Shown here: in pieces, positions 1 to 7,492 of the stretch | Layout of the letters: every line of letters begins with the position of its first letter | Numbering within the stretch: the stretch's first letter is position 1 | NCBI GenBank assembly: GCA_948514425.1 | Contig: CAOQYN010000019.1 | Span: forward strand, 1-17,053 | DNA: 17,053 nucleotides | From: an uncultured Candidatus Saccharibacteria bacterium | GTDB lineage: Bacteria > Patescibacteriota > Saccharimonadia > Saccharimonadales > Saccharimonadaceae | Reading direction: 5' to 3' | Notes under the pieces: model-generated | What the model was told of the DNA's origin: nothing | The model's input: the letters and a program-made list of their open reading frames with translations, nothing else | Databases searched by the model: none | Position numbers and translations under genes: made by a program

Positions 1-16
1 TATGCTCTTTCCTCCA

Positions 17-270
17 TCAAACACTACCTAGGTAGAGGCAGCGGAGGGGGAAACCACCATAGCGATCCCAACTATACGATGTACCTACATAATCTGAGTG
101 AAAATCTAGATATCGACTGTTGGTTTCCGATACCGCAACGCGCGCCCAGTGATTACCAAAGTTACCTAACCTAATTTGGCCAACTAGAAGTGCCACCCAC
201 CCACTACGGACAAAAGCTAAGGGTAGGGAGATGATATTGGAGCAATATCTTAAAGTGTTACCCTTCCTCC
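17..270 (-). pseudogene. C-terminal fragment of a CPR-type cysteine-containing surface protein
   Basis: An open frame on the minus strand reads through about 85 residues and stops with TGA at 17-19. It contains NIISLPLAFVRSG near its start and ends with DRYGGFPLRCLYLGSV. The order (FVRSG, a glycine-rich turn, a W-R-V-A-xSET block, then RYxGFPLRC) resembles the C-terminal C-type-lectin/FISUMP-like domain of large secreted proteins common in Saccharibacteria and other CPR genomes. That family assignment is from memory of the pattern. No convincing start exists: the frame simply runs upstream into the 3' end of the lipid kinase gene, and the only nearby initiator (TTG at 280) overlaps that gene and has no ribosome binding site of its own. 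I read it as a displaced 3' fragment or silent cassette, not an intact gene. Confidence 0.55.
199..241 (-). repeat. 43-bp inverted repeat, left copy
   Basis: The reverse complement of 199-241 matches 16999-17041 at 42 of 43 positions; the single difference is T versus C in an AAT/AAC asparagine codon. Both copies encode SNIISLPLAFVRSG inside surface-protein fragments. Flanking bases diverge on both sides. Confidence 0.9.
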
Positions 271-1728
271 CTACATCCAAACTACTTTCAAGCCTTTTTT
301 CGCCTTACGTACCTCAATTTTTTTCACCCCTTCCAGCATCTCGTACTCCCCTTCCGCTTGAATCATCACATTCGCCCGTTGCTTAAACTTAATGATATCT
401 CCCCTTGTCCTCTTACCTGGCACTCTCAACAACACACTGCACATCATGAACCCCAATAGTCTCCAAAAACTCGAAAGTCGCACTACCGTACTTCGGAACT
501 CAGCCGGTTTTCTATAATATTTTCCCCCTCGCATCATTTTTGCCATCCTTGGACTATTAACCGCAATATAATCCGTCGCCCCTGTGCTAAAATTGCCCTT
601 TTCCCCCAATTTCTCAACCGCACATGCAATATTTTTCTTATTGCTCCCCTTATTCTTATTTTTTTGACGTTGTTCCACAACTTCCGCCCCTTCAATAATA
701 ATCTCTGGCACATCAGACTTTATATGTTTCTCTCGCGCCTTTTTCCCCAAAGTCGACATCTTATCTTGCGTCTTCAGCTTTGCATCCAACAATTTTGCCC
801 TCGTCTCCGTCTTGGCTACCGCCAATCTTGCTTTTGTTTGCGTACCAGCTTTCAGCATTTTCACCCGCGCCCCAGACTTCATCTCCAGCAGCTGCTGTTT
901 CTTCGCCGCCCGTAACAACGCCTTGAATTTCTTTTGCTCTGCGTCCTTCTCTGTTTTAACGGCTTTGAGCTCTTGCTGCAATTTCGTATCAGCTTTCTTT
1001 TCTGGCTTTACTTTCTTCTGAGGCTTCTTATCCTCTTTTTGGCTCAACCTCTTTTCATTTCCAGTTTTTTTGCTCTCCACAGCCTTAACTTCTAAAACAT
1101 CTCGCGCTGCAACCATTCGTCCTTCTGGTAAAAACTCTCGCTTTCGATTTCGAAAATACCATCTCGCCAACGTCCAAATTGAAAACAACAGATGTTTCTT
1201 TCCTGTCTTCAGCTTATCGCGCACTTCTGGCTCATCAAACACGGTCGTCGATTCCGCAAACAATCCCAAAGACAGATAACATGGCGCATACCGCCAATGT
1301 TTACCATCCACCTTTGCTTCCAGCGGATAAATCTCCCTTAGCTTCCCTGCCTCATAACGCCCAACGATTTCCGTCACTCCTCCAACATACTCCCCTCCAT
1401 ACTCAACCGCCCGCTTCGCTTTCAACATCCGCGCCAAGTCATTAAAATTCCCATAACCAAGCACACCTAACGCCACATCCTTACCCGAGCGCATCACGCC
1501 ATTTACCGCCATCGCCGCCGTGCCATCACCTCCAGCCGCAATCACCAAATCGCCATCATTCAAAATCTTCGCCAATTCATCCGCGTTCTCACGCAACCCC
1601 GCAGCTTTTACTTCATACTTTCCTACCAACCAACCAGACAACTTCCGTGCTGGATCTAGTACCTCCTGTGCCACCGCCGCGTGTTTCGAACTACGCGGAT
1701 TATAAACAACTATCAGCTTTTTTAGCAT
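271..1728 (-). CDS. YegS/DagK-like lipid (diacylglycerol/sphingosine-type) kinase with Lys-rich insert
   Basis: The product is 485 residues from the ATG at 1728; an upstream in-frame extension is possible but would overlap the pilin gene. Residues 1-200 carry the DAGK catalytic fold: NPRSS at 10-14, the nucleotide-binding GGDGT at 66-70, and GYGNFNDLAR at 91-100, which corresponds to the LGTGNDFAR motif of the family. Residues 380-485 look like the C-terminal beta-sandwich half. Relatives are about 300 residues. Here roughly residues 215-365 are an extra, highly charged Lys/Glu/Gln-rich, probably coiled-coil segment. The family phosphorylates lipid hydroxyls with ATP at the membrane; the actual substrate cannot be read from sequence. 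It follows the pilin gene by 17 bases and probably shares its transcript with rpoD. No terminator is visible after it, and a surface-protein fragment starts at once. Confidence 0.8.
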   Translation of the reverse strand: MLKKLIVVYNPRSSKHAAVAQEVLDPARKLSGWLVGKYEVKAAGLRENADELAKILNDGDLVIAAGGDGTAAMAVNGVMRSGKDVALGVLGYGNFNDLARMLKAKRAVEYGGEYVGGVTEIVGRYEAGKLREIYPLEAKVDGKHWRYAPCYLSLGLFAESTTVFDEPEVRDKLKTGKKHLLFSIWTLARWYFRNRKREFLPEGRMVAARDVLEVKAVESKKTGNEKRLSQKEDKKPQKKVKPEKKADTKLQQELKAVKTEKDAEQKKFKALLRAAKKQQLLEMKSGARVKMLKAGTQTKARLAVAKTETRAKLLDAKLKTQDKMSTLGKKAREKHIKSDVPEIIIEGAEVVEQRQKNKNKGSNKKNIACAVEKLGEKGNFSTGATDYIAVNSPRMAKMMRGGKYYRKPAEFRSTVVRLSSFWRLLGFMMCSVLLRVPGKRTRGDIIKFKQRANVMIQAEGEYEMLEGVKKIEVRKAKKGLKVVWM

Positions 1729-1745
1729 CAATCCACACCCTAAAT

Positions 1746-2150
1746 CTAAACATCTATACCAGAAAAACCAGGAATCAAGAACCGTAAGAGCGCAAACAGC
1801 ATCGCCCATGCTGCTAACCCAATCGAAATCTCAATTAATCGCCTCTTCGCCAATGCCACTTGCTGCGGGTTATCCCTAGCCGTCAAATATACAATACCCG
1901 CAATTACCACACCAACCGTCGCTGCCGCCCCCAAACCATACAACAAAATATCTACTATTAACTTCAGCAACCCCTCAATCCCCTTTTCGCCGTCCAGAAT
2001 ATTCGTATCCACACAATCTTCTTGACCATCAGCACAAGTTGTTGCCGCCCAAGCCGAATTCGGCTGCGTCACTACACTAACCACTGGAACTATCACCCCA
2101 GCCAACGCTACCGCTACCGACAATACCAACGTCCTCAGCCTCTTCAACAT
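1746..2150 (-). CDS. TrbC/VirB2-like pilin, small secreted two-helix protein
   Basis: The product has 134 residues. Residues 1-35 form a signal peptide (MLKRLRTLVLSVAVALAG, cleavage likely near SAWA-ATT). A short acidic, two-cysteine segment (CADGQEDC) follows. Two hydrophobic helices lie at about 62-88 and 107-127, joined by a hydrophilic turn with the pattern YLTARDNPQQVALAKRR. This layout and turn are characteristic of the TrbC/VirB2-like pilins that are abundant in CPR genomes, where they are thought to build type-IV-secretion-like surface structures. The start is supported by AGGAGG, only three bases before ATG, which overlaps the rpoD stop codon (TAGGAGG). The gap to rpoD is seven bases, so it is probably translated from the rpoD message. 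Confidence 0.75.
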   Translation of the reverse strand: MLKRLRTLVLSVAVALAGVIVPVVSVVTQPNSAWAATTCADGQEDCVDTNILDGEKGIEGLLKLIVDILLYGLGAAATVGVVIAGIVYLTARDNPQQVALAKRRLIEISIGLAAWAMLFALLRFLIPGFSGIDV

Positions 2151-2157
2151 AATCCTC

Positions 2158-3141
2158 CTACTTCAAATATCCATGCAGCTTCTTTGTCTGCTTATGTTTA
2201 CGCAGCTTCGACAAAGCCTTCGCCTCAATCTGGCGAATCCGTTCTCGCGTCACCGAAAACTCATTACCGACCTCTTCCAAAGTATGTGGTCGACCACCTC
2301 CAATCCCAAATCTCAAACGAATAATCTTCTGTTCACGCTCACTCAATGTCGTCAAAATTTCCGCAATCTGTTCCTTCAAAATCTGATTCGCCGTCGCATC
2401 TTCTGGAGAATCCCGCTCGCTATCCTCAACAAAATCCCCCAATACTGACTCTTCATCATCTCCATCCCGACCTACACTTGCATCCAAACTTGCAATATCC
2501 TGTTTGATACGCATAACATATTCAATCTTGTCGACATCCATCCCCATTGCCTCTGCAATCTCTTCGTTCGTCGGCTCACGATTCAAATCCTGCGTCAATC
2601 TACGCGTTGTTCGCAACACCTTATTAATCGTCTCTACCATGTGCACCGGAATCCGAATTGTCCGTGCTTGATCCGCAATCGCCCGTGTAATCGCCTGCCG
2701 AATCCACCATGTCGCGTATGTCGAAAACTTAAAACCTTTATCTGGATCAAATTTTTCTACCGCCCTCAAGAGACCAGTATTTCCCTCTTGAATCAAATCC
2801 AAGAAATCCAGCCCACGCCCGCCATATCGCTTCGCAATACTTACCACAAGCCGCATGTTCGCCTCAGCTAGTTTGTCCTTGGCTTTTTTATCACCCTTTA
2901 CTGCTCGATTTGCTAATTCTAGCTCCTCTTCCTGCGTCAATAGCGGAATCTTTCCGATTTCGCGCAAATACATCCGCACCGAATCATCTGCAAATGCGTC
3001 CACATTGTCCGCAGTAATAGCTAACTCCTCATCTGACAGCTCATCTTCCGCCGCCAGCTCATCCGCCCCTGGATCATTCAAAGGCTCTCCGAGTTCCATT
3101 CCTGCGTTTTTATTCTTTAAGATTTCTGCGTCTTCATCCAT
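2158..3141 (-). CDS. rpoD: Primary RNA polymerase sigma factor (sigma-70 family)
   Basis: The 327-residue product has sigma region 1.2 at about 53-90 (DSVRMYLREIG), region 2 at 95-155 with the core-binding and -10-melting signature (DLIQEGNTGLLRAVEKFD, then FKFSTYATWWIRQAI), region 3 at about 160-235 (IRIPVHMVETINK), and region 4 at 255-317 with the -35-reading helix (HTLEEVGNEFSVTRERIRQIE). It is about half the length of E. coli sigma-70: region 1.1 is replaced by a ~50-residue acidic leader and the non-conserved region is absent. Lying just downstream of dnaG recalls the classical dnaG-rpoD arrangement. It has its own promoter with a -10 eight bases before ATG and no Shine-Dalgarno sequence, so it is probably leaderless. 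Identity is certain; that it is the housekeeping factor is a strong inference from the full region 2-4 match. Confidence 0.95.
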   Translation of the reverse strand: MDEDAEILKNKNAGMELGEPLNDPGADELAAEDELSDEELAITADNVDAFADDSVRMYLREIGKIPLLTQEEELELANRAVKGDKKAKDKLAEANMRLVVSIAKRYGGRGLDFLDLIQEGNTGLLRAVEKFDPDKGFKFSTYATWWIRQAITRAIADQARTIRIPVHMVETINKVLRTTRRLTQDLNREPTNEEIAEAMGMDVDKIEYVMRIKQDIASLDASVGRDGDDEESVLGDFVEDSERDSPEDATANQILKEQIAEILTTLSEREQKIIRLRFGIGGGRPHTLEEVGNEFSVTRERIRQIEAKALSKLRKHKQTKKLHGYLK

Positions 3142-3149
3142 TACATCAC

Positions 3150-3177
3150 ATTATACTAAAAACTGTTAATTTTACAA
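3150..3177 (-). promoter_or_regulatory. rpoD promoter, leaderless
   Basis: On the minus strand TTGTAA (3177-3172) is followed by 16 bases and a perfect TATAAT (3155-3150). Only eight bases separate the -10 from the rpoD ATG, so transcription should begin at or within a base or two of the start codon. There is no ribosome binding site. Confidence 0.7.
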
Positions 3178-3198
3178 CGCTAAAACCAGACAAAGCTC

Positions 3199-4812
3199 CT
3201 ATCCCTTTTTCAACACCATAATTCGCTTCAAAATTTCTACCTGACGCTCCTGATCAGCCTCACTCTCCCCTAGCTTCTCTAATTCCGCATTCAATTTTTC
3301 GACCTCCGCTCTCGCATTTTCCACTTTCAGCCGCTTCAATAATTCCCTTGCCTCCCTTTCCAGCATCTCTTTCGTCCACCCCTGATATCGCGTATCATAA
3401 ACCAGTTCTAGCTCCGCCAATTTTGTTTCATTCTCAGTCAATTCTACACCTTTAATCTCCGTCACTCCACCATACAATACAATCGCCTGCAAACTATCTT
3501 TTACTCCCTGTAAAACATCGCTCTCCGTCTCTACATCCACTTTTTTCAATCTCTTTGGTGCTTCGACAATTCTTTGTTCATGCAGATCCTCAACACTGCA
3601 ATCCAATTTTCGCGCTACTTGTTGTTCATAATGCTTCCGCTCCACCGCATGCGGTACATTGCGCAACAGCTTCATCGCCACATCCGCATACTCCCGTTTC
3701 CCCACTCCTGTCCTCAAATCCAAATTCTCTTCATATTTATCAAGTAGCCAATCCACCGCTGGCCGCGGATTTTGTACAGCCTCCTGCCATAACTTCTCAC
3801 TCTTCTGAATCAACTCGTCTGGATCTTTCGCGCCATGATAGTCCGAAATCACACTCAGATTCACCCCCAAATCTCCCGCCATCATAATCGCACGCTCCGT
3901 TGCCTTCATCCCTGCTGCGTCGCCATCATAAGCTAGTCGCACATCTGGCGTCAAACGCGATAGTATCTTCAAATGGTTCTCCGTCATCGCTGTTCCACTC
4001 GTTGCCACAGCCTCCCGCACCCCAGCCTGATGCGATGAAATTACATCCATATTCCCTTCTACGATCACTACATATCCATTCTGTCGGATACTCTCTTTCG
4101 CCTGCTCCAGTCCAAAAATAAATCGCCCTTTATTAAACAACAACGTCTCTGGCGTATTCAAATACTTTGGCTCCCCCGCATCCAAAATTCGCGCCGTATA
4201 CCCAATCACTCCCCCCGTATCAATAAACGGTACCATCATCCTCCCCCGAAACAAATCTCCACCAAAACGATTTAGCACCCCCGCTGCCTCCATCTCCGAT
4301 TTCTTATATCCCTTCTTCTTCAAAAAAGTTAACAATGCCTTCCCCTGATTTGGCGAATATCCAATCCGAAACGTCTGCGCCGTTCCTTTTGTCATATTGC
4401 GCTTTTCGAACACATATCGACAAACTTTCTCATTTTTCGTCAAGCAAAATTGATAATATCGACAACTCAACTCCAAAAGCTCCCGCACCCGCTTTTTTCG
4501 TTCCGCAACAGCTCGATTACTCCCCTTATAGCGTTTCAACTCTACTCCAGCCTGCGTCGCCAATTTTTCTACCGCCTCCCGAAACGATATCCCCTCCACC
4601 TCCATAATAAAACTAAAAATATCACCCCCCTTATTCGCCGAAAAATCATGCCAAATCCCTTTCTCTGGCGACACCATAAAAGACGGTGTCTTATCCACAC
4701 CCCAAGGCGACCGCCCTTTCAGACTCCGCCCTGCGCGCTTCAACTCAATATACTGCCCCACAACATCCTCAATTGGCAAGCGCGCCCGAATTTCCTCCTT
4801 CGCGTCTTCCAT
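3199..4812 (-). CDS. dnaG: DNA primase lacking the canonical zinc-ligand residues
   Basis: The 537-residue product makes RNA primers for replication. The N-terminal domain (1-95) aligns with the CHC2 zinc-binding domain (KGRSPWGVDKTPSF at 32-45, GGDIFSF at 62-68), but the metal ligands are gone: CPFH reads SPWG (35-38) and the YxCFxC pair reads WHDFSA (54-59). The catalytic core is intact: RMMVPFID at 191-198, TOPRIM acidic motifs EGNMD (252-256) and DGD (296-298), and KDPDE (329-333). The C-terminal third (430-537) is charged and helical, the expected position of the helicase-binding region. The start at 4812 is chosen because domain homology begins there and a TATACT box lies seven bases upstream. 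The longer in-frame version adds a non-conserved segment across the promoter. It is transcribed divergently from the 4899-5519 gene. Confidence 0.93.
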   Translation of the reverse strand: MEDAKEEIRARLPIEDVVGQYIELKRAGRSLKGRSPWGVDKTPSFMVSPEKGIWHDFSANKGGDIFSFIMEVEGISFREAVEKLATQAGVELKRYKGSNRAVAERKKRVRELLELSCRYYQFCLTKNEKVCRYVFEKRNMTKGTAQTFRIGYSPNQGKALLTFLKKKGYKKSEMEAAGVLNRFGGDLFRGRMMVPFIDTGGVIGYTARILDAGEPKYLNTPETLLFNKGRFIFGLEQAKESIRQNGYVVIVEGNMDVISSHQAGVREAVATSGTAMTENHLKILSRLTPDVRLAYDGDAAGMKATERAIMMAGDLGVNLSVISDYHGAKDPDELIQKSEKLWQEAVQNPRPAVDWLLDKYEENLDLRTGVGKREYADVAMKLLRNVPHAVERKHYEQQVARKLDCSVEDLHEQRIVEAPKRLKKVDVETESDVLQGVKDSLQAIVLYGGVTEIKGVELTENETKLAELELVYDTRYQGWTKEMLEREARELLKRLKVENARAEVEKLNAELEKLGESEADQERQVEILKRIMVLKKG

Positions 4813-4819
4813 ATCTACC

Positions 4820-4849
4820 AGTATACCACAGAGAAAAGATGAGCTCCAA
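4820..4849 (-). promoter_or_regulatory. dnaG promoter, extended -10, leaderless
   Basis: TGG-TATACT (4828-4820 on the minus strand) ends seven bases before the dnaG ATG. A weak -35, TTGGAG (4849-4844), sits 18 bases upstream. No Shine-Dalgarno sequence is present, so the mRNA is predicted to be leaderless. Confidence 0.6.
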
Positions 4850-4883
4850 CAACTCACAAGACAACTTATTTCTCATCCAAATA

Positions 4884-4892
4884 TGTTACAAT
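4884..4892 (+). promoter_or_regulatory. Promoter of the 4899-5519 gene, extended -10, leaderless
   Basis: TGT-TACAAT (4884-4892) ends six bases before the ATG at 4899. No good -35 is seen and there is no ribosome binding site. It is divergent from the dnaG promoter, with about 58 bp between the two -10 boxes. Confidence 0.5.
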
Positions 4893-4898
4893 GTTCTT

Positions 4899-5519
4899 AT
4901 GGATAGCCTTGAATATCTCAACCAAATCTCTAAATCCAATCGCCCCGTCAAAAAAGTTCGCGGCGAAACTTCCAAAGCTACTATTATCAAAATCGCTGCT
5001 GCTGGTATCGTCCTCTTTGTCTTACTCATCGCCTTTGGCAGTCTTCTCGGCAATCTTAACAGTAAAGTCGGCGACACTACCAAACAGCTCTATTTCCGTA
5101 CTGACCAAGTCAATTCCACCATCAGAACATACAACAAGTCCCTCAAGTCATCCCGTCTACGCGCTATTGGTATTTCTCTTCAAACCGTCCTCACTGGCGC
5201 TTCCAACCAACTCAAAGATTATTACAGTAGCAAAGGCACCAAAAGCGAAAATCTTAAACTTACTGGCAAAACTGCCTCCGACGAAGAATCCCTCATCTCT
5301 AATCTCAACCTCTCACTCGAAAACGCCAAATTAAATGGTATTCTCGACCGCACCTATGACAATCAAATCAATCTCCAAGTCTCGCTTCTTCTCTCGCTCA
5401 CTTCTCAAGTCATTTCTCGCACCAACGACAAAAAACTCCTCGCTATTGTTGAACCCCTTTATACTAGTTTAAGCACAATTCACGAAAATCTCGAGGCTTA
5501 CTCTAATCCTGGCGACTAA
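4899..5519 (+). CDS. Membrane-anchored extracytoplasmic helical protein of unknown function
   Basis: I do not recognise the family. The 206-residue product has a basic cytoplasmic N-terminus (residues 1-27, many Lys/Arg), one strong transmembrane helix at about 28-50 (IAAAGIVLFVLLIAFGSLLG), and a polar Ser/Thr/Asn-rich, mostly helical domain outside (55-206). There is no cleavage site, so it is a bitopic protein with its bulk on the outer face. The ATG at 4899 is preferred over the longer open frame because that extension runs back through the divergent dnaG gene, and a -10 box sits six bases before this ATG. It is a single-gene unit that ends at a strong palindrome shared with convergent mscL. 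No catalytic motif is visible. Confidence 0.75.
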   Translation: MDSLEYLNQISKSNRPVKKVRGETSKATIIKIAAAGIVLFVLLIAFGSLLGNLNSKVGDTTKQLYFRTDQVNSTIRTYNKSLKSSRLRAIGISLQTVLTGASNQLKDYYSSKGTKSENLKLTGKTASDEESLISNLNLSLENAKLNGILDRTYDNQINLQVSLLLSLTSQVISRTNDKKLLAIVEPLYTSLSTIHENLEAYSNPGD

Positions 5520-5520
5520 C

Positions 5521-5570
5521 GTAAGACATTGTACATACAGCATTCATACATTGTATATACAATGTCTTAC
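5521..5570. terminator. Convergent 19-bp-stem palindrome, probable bidirectional terminator
   Basis: Arms 5521-5539 and 5552-5570 are complementary at 18 of 19 positions around a 12-base loop. The right part also contains an 18-bp perfect palindrome of its own (5548-5565). It lies exactly between the ends of the plus-strand gene and convergent mscL. It lacks a clear T tract, so a protein-binding site is an alternative. Confidence 0.6.
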
Positions 5571-5573
5571 CGA

Positions 5574-6017
5574 TTACTTCTTTACCTTCTCTTCAGCACA
5601 TTTCTTCTTAGCTTCGTCTTCTGCTTTTTTCGCATTTGTGTTCATCTGATTCAAAAACCGTACAATAATAAACACCACGAATGCAATAATCAAAAAATTC
5701 ACCACATTCTGCAGAAAATTGCCATAAGCAATATGTGCCGTCGTATCCGCTCCAAAAACATTCGGAACATCAATCGCCAAAGAAGAAAAATCCGCTCCTC
5801 CCGCCAACAAACTCGTAATTGGCATAATAATGTCATCCACCAATGACTTCACAATTGTCGTAAACGCTCCACCGACCGCCACACCAATCGCCAATTCCAC
5901 CACATTTCCTCTATTGATAAATTCCCGAAACTCTTTCATAAACTGACTCTCGGTCACTTGTTTTACCAATTCCACAGGTGCTGGTATCTTATCTTCTGCA
6001 ACTTTTTTCTTGCTCAC
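5574..6017 (-). CDS. mscL: Large-conductance mechanosensitive channel
   Basis: The 147-residue product matches MscL: an amphipathic N-helix and TM1 at 28-70 (FREFINRGNVVELAIGVAVG, a near-copy of the family signature), a periplasmic loop, TM2 at about 100-124 (NFLIIAFVVFIIVRFLNQ), and a C-terminal Lys/Glu-rich cytoplasmic helix. It forms a homo-oligomeric pore that releases solutes on hypo-osmotic shock. The start is GTG at 6017: GGAG lies eight bases upstream and the GTGA overlaps the stop of the preceding gene by four bases, the mark of translational coupling. A longer version from a TTG at 6056 would overlap that gene by 43 bases and has no ribosome binding site. An N-terminal extension of about 26 residues relative to E. 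coli MscL remains. It is last in the argS operon. Confidence 0.93.
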   Translation of the reverse strand: MSKKKVAEDKIPAPVELVKQVTESQFMKEFREFINRGNVVELAIGVAVGGAFTTIVKSLVDDIIMPITSLLAGGADFSSLAIDVPNVFGADTTAHIAYGNFLQNVVNFLIIAFVVFIIVRFLNQMNTNAKKAEDEAKKKCAEEKVKK

Positions 6018-6649
6018 CCCAACTTCTCCTTTCTTTGGCTTTGCAAACCCAGACAAAACGCCAAAAAACTAAACAAATAGCACGACTCAAACAACAACAG
6101 ATGTTTCGCAAACCATTCCGCATGTGTACAATACCCCATCACGCATACCACCCCATACGCTACATATACTGCTGCAACCATCCGCGTTACCCGACTCGCA
6201 TGCTTACAAAACAAAATCATCGTTACCACCAGCAACATACACAAAAACATCAACCTTGAACAAACCTCATGTACATGGCTTGGTACACTTGTAGCATATC
6301 CATAGCCCGGCAAATCAAAATAGCCAATCGGACACACCGACAATCCGACCAATCCCACCGCCATCGCTACTACTATCCAATAATAAATCCGCCAGAACTT
6401 CCACTTCTCCCCTACCCGATATAAATAAGTCAAAACACTAAATGCTACCAACATATTCGCCAACGCAAATACGATCGCACTCCAAGTCTCACTCCCCACA
6501 TATCGGCTAATCGAATACCACGGTATAAACGCCTTGTGTAAATAGCTATTCACTGCTACCGTCGAAACTGTAGTCAACACAAAAACCAAAATCGCTACCA
6601 CAATCGGGCGTTTCTCTGCTCCCTTAAATTTCGGTGTTTCCTCGCTCAT
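6014..6649 (-). CDS. Six-helix membrane protein, possibly DUF998-like
   Basis: The 211-residue product has six hydrophobic segments at roughly 15-34, 59-79, 90-108, 128-150, 158-176 and 184-203. The stretch before TM4 (CPIGYFDLPGY, then a His-containing VPSHVHEVCSR) recalls DUF998-type proteins, in which an FPxD-like motif and a conserved histidine lie between helices; this resemblance is weak. Several cysteines lie near membrane edges. It starts 13 bases after the MmcQ-like gene with AGAGGG in front, and ends in a 4-base overlap with mscL, so the two membrane proteins are probably made together. No function can be assigned. Confidence 0.7.
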   Translation of the reverse strand: MSEETPKFKGAEKRPIVVAILVFVLTTVSTVAVNSYLHKAFIPWYSISRYVGSETWSAIVFALANMLVAFSVLTYLYRVGEKWKFWRIYYWIVVAMAVGLVGLSVCPIGYFDLPGYGYATSVPSHVHEVCSRLMFLCMLLVVTMILFCKHASRVTRMVAAVYVAYGVVCVMGYCTHAEWFAKHLLLFESCYLFSFLAFCLGLQSQRKEKLG

Positions 6650-6662
6650 GACCCTCTATTAC

Positions 6663-6971
6663 TTATTCTGTTACTGTCAGATTATAACTCAATCGCACCA
6701 AATCCTCAACCTCAGCATCATCTAGTTGTCCACACATTACTATCTCAATCCCTCCCCTACCAAAATACCGACTCTCCATCACCGCTTCATATTCTTCTCG
6801 CAATTTTTGACTCAGATTTTTTTCGCATCTTACCTCAATTGTTTTCGGTCTTACCACCAAAAAAGCTTTCTCATTCTTGTCTGCCAAATATAACCGATTA
6901 GTCTCATCTCCATCTTTCCATTCTTTTTCAGAATACCCACCAATACCCGTAATCTTATCTATATCAATCAT
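6663..6971 (-). CDS. MmcQ/YjbR-like small protein
   Basis: The product has 102 residues from the ATG at 6971. The pattern resembles the MmcQ/YjbR (DUF419) fold: KAFLVVRPKTIEVRCEKNLSQ, then KLREEYEAVM, a middle strand (GIEIVMCGQLDD), and a C-terminal VEDLVRLSYNLTV that matches the family ending xELxxxSYxLV. The family has a double-wing structure and may bind DNA, but its role is not established. The chosen start overlaps the orn stop as ATGA and has GGAG eight bases upstream; the longer frame from 6992 would overlap orn more and lacks this signal. It is somewhat shorter than usual (~115-120) and lacks the typical N-terminal helix. Confidence 0.6.
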   Translation of the reverse strand: MIDIDKITGIGGYSEKEWKDGDETNRLYLADKNEKAFLVVRPKTIEVRCEKNLSQKLREEYEAVMESRYFGRGGIEIVMCGQLDDAEVEDLVRLSYNLTVTE

Positions 6972-7492
6972 TTCTTCATCTCCAAATACCATTTTAGTTC
7001 CTCTATTGACCCTTTAATATCATCTAAAGCCCTGTGCGCTTCGCGTTTTGTAAAATGTTTTCCAAATCTCCCCTCAAATACCACCTTCCAAGCACTCACG
7101 TCTAACATTCGGTAGTGCAGTCTTTGACTCACCACTGGCCACTCCTGATCAATAAACTTCCGATCCTGATGTATTGAATTACCTGCTAAGATCACTTCTT
7201 TACCAAAGTACTGCTCAATAAACTCCAATAACTTTTTTTCTACCTCTTTCGTCTCCTTACCTTCAGTATTCTGCGCCATCAACCCATCACGACTCTCCGC
7301 GTTTTTCTCCCAAAATTCACCCACCATTCGCTTTTGCATTAGCTCTTCTGGTACTCTTACCACTGCCGTCATCTCCGCCATCGGCTCCAAATCCCAATCT
7401 GTCGCAATTGCTGCCAATTCCAAAATCCGATCTTCCTTCGGATCTAAGCCTGTCATTTCCAAATCTACCCACAACAACTTTGCCTTTTTCAT
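6968..7492 (-). CDS. orn: Oligoribonuclease (DEDDh 3'-5' exonuclease)
   Basis: The 174-residue product degrades two- to five-base RNA fragments, finishing mRNA turnover, and in many bacteria also pGpG from cyclic-di-GMP breakdown. All DEDDh metal-binding residues are visible: D10 and E12 in WVDLEMTGLD, D110 in GNSIHQDRKFI, and H153 and D158 in HRALDDIKGSIEEL. The YRMLDVS strand at 127-133 is also conserved. Length is near the E. coli enzyme (181). The ATG directly follows the argS stop (TAGATG) with GGAG inside the argS tail, so translation is coupled. The stop overlaps the next gene by four bases. Confidence 0.93.
   Translation of the reverse strand: MKKAKLLWVDLEMTGLDPKEDRILELAAIATDWDLEPMAEMTAVVRVPEELMQKRMVGEFWEKNAESRDGLMAQNTEGKETKEVEKKLLEFIEQYFGKEVILAGNSIHQDRKFIDQEWPVVSQRLHYRMLDVSAWKVVFEGRFGKHFTKREAHRALDDIKGSIEELKWYLEMKK

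Noticed and set aside
17..270. Diversity-generating retroelement variable region in the C-type-lectin-like fragment
   Set aside because: No reverse transcriptase or template repeat is visible, and the one difference between the two fragments is a C/T change, not the adenine-directed pattern expected.
4686..4898. Extended N-terminus of the 4899-5519 gene
   Set aside because: The extra 71 codons run through the 5' end of dnaG and both divergent promoters, and lack any conserved look; the ATG at 4899 has a -10 box directly upstream.
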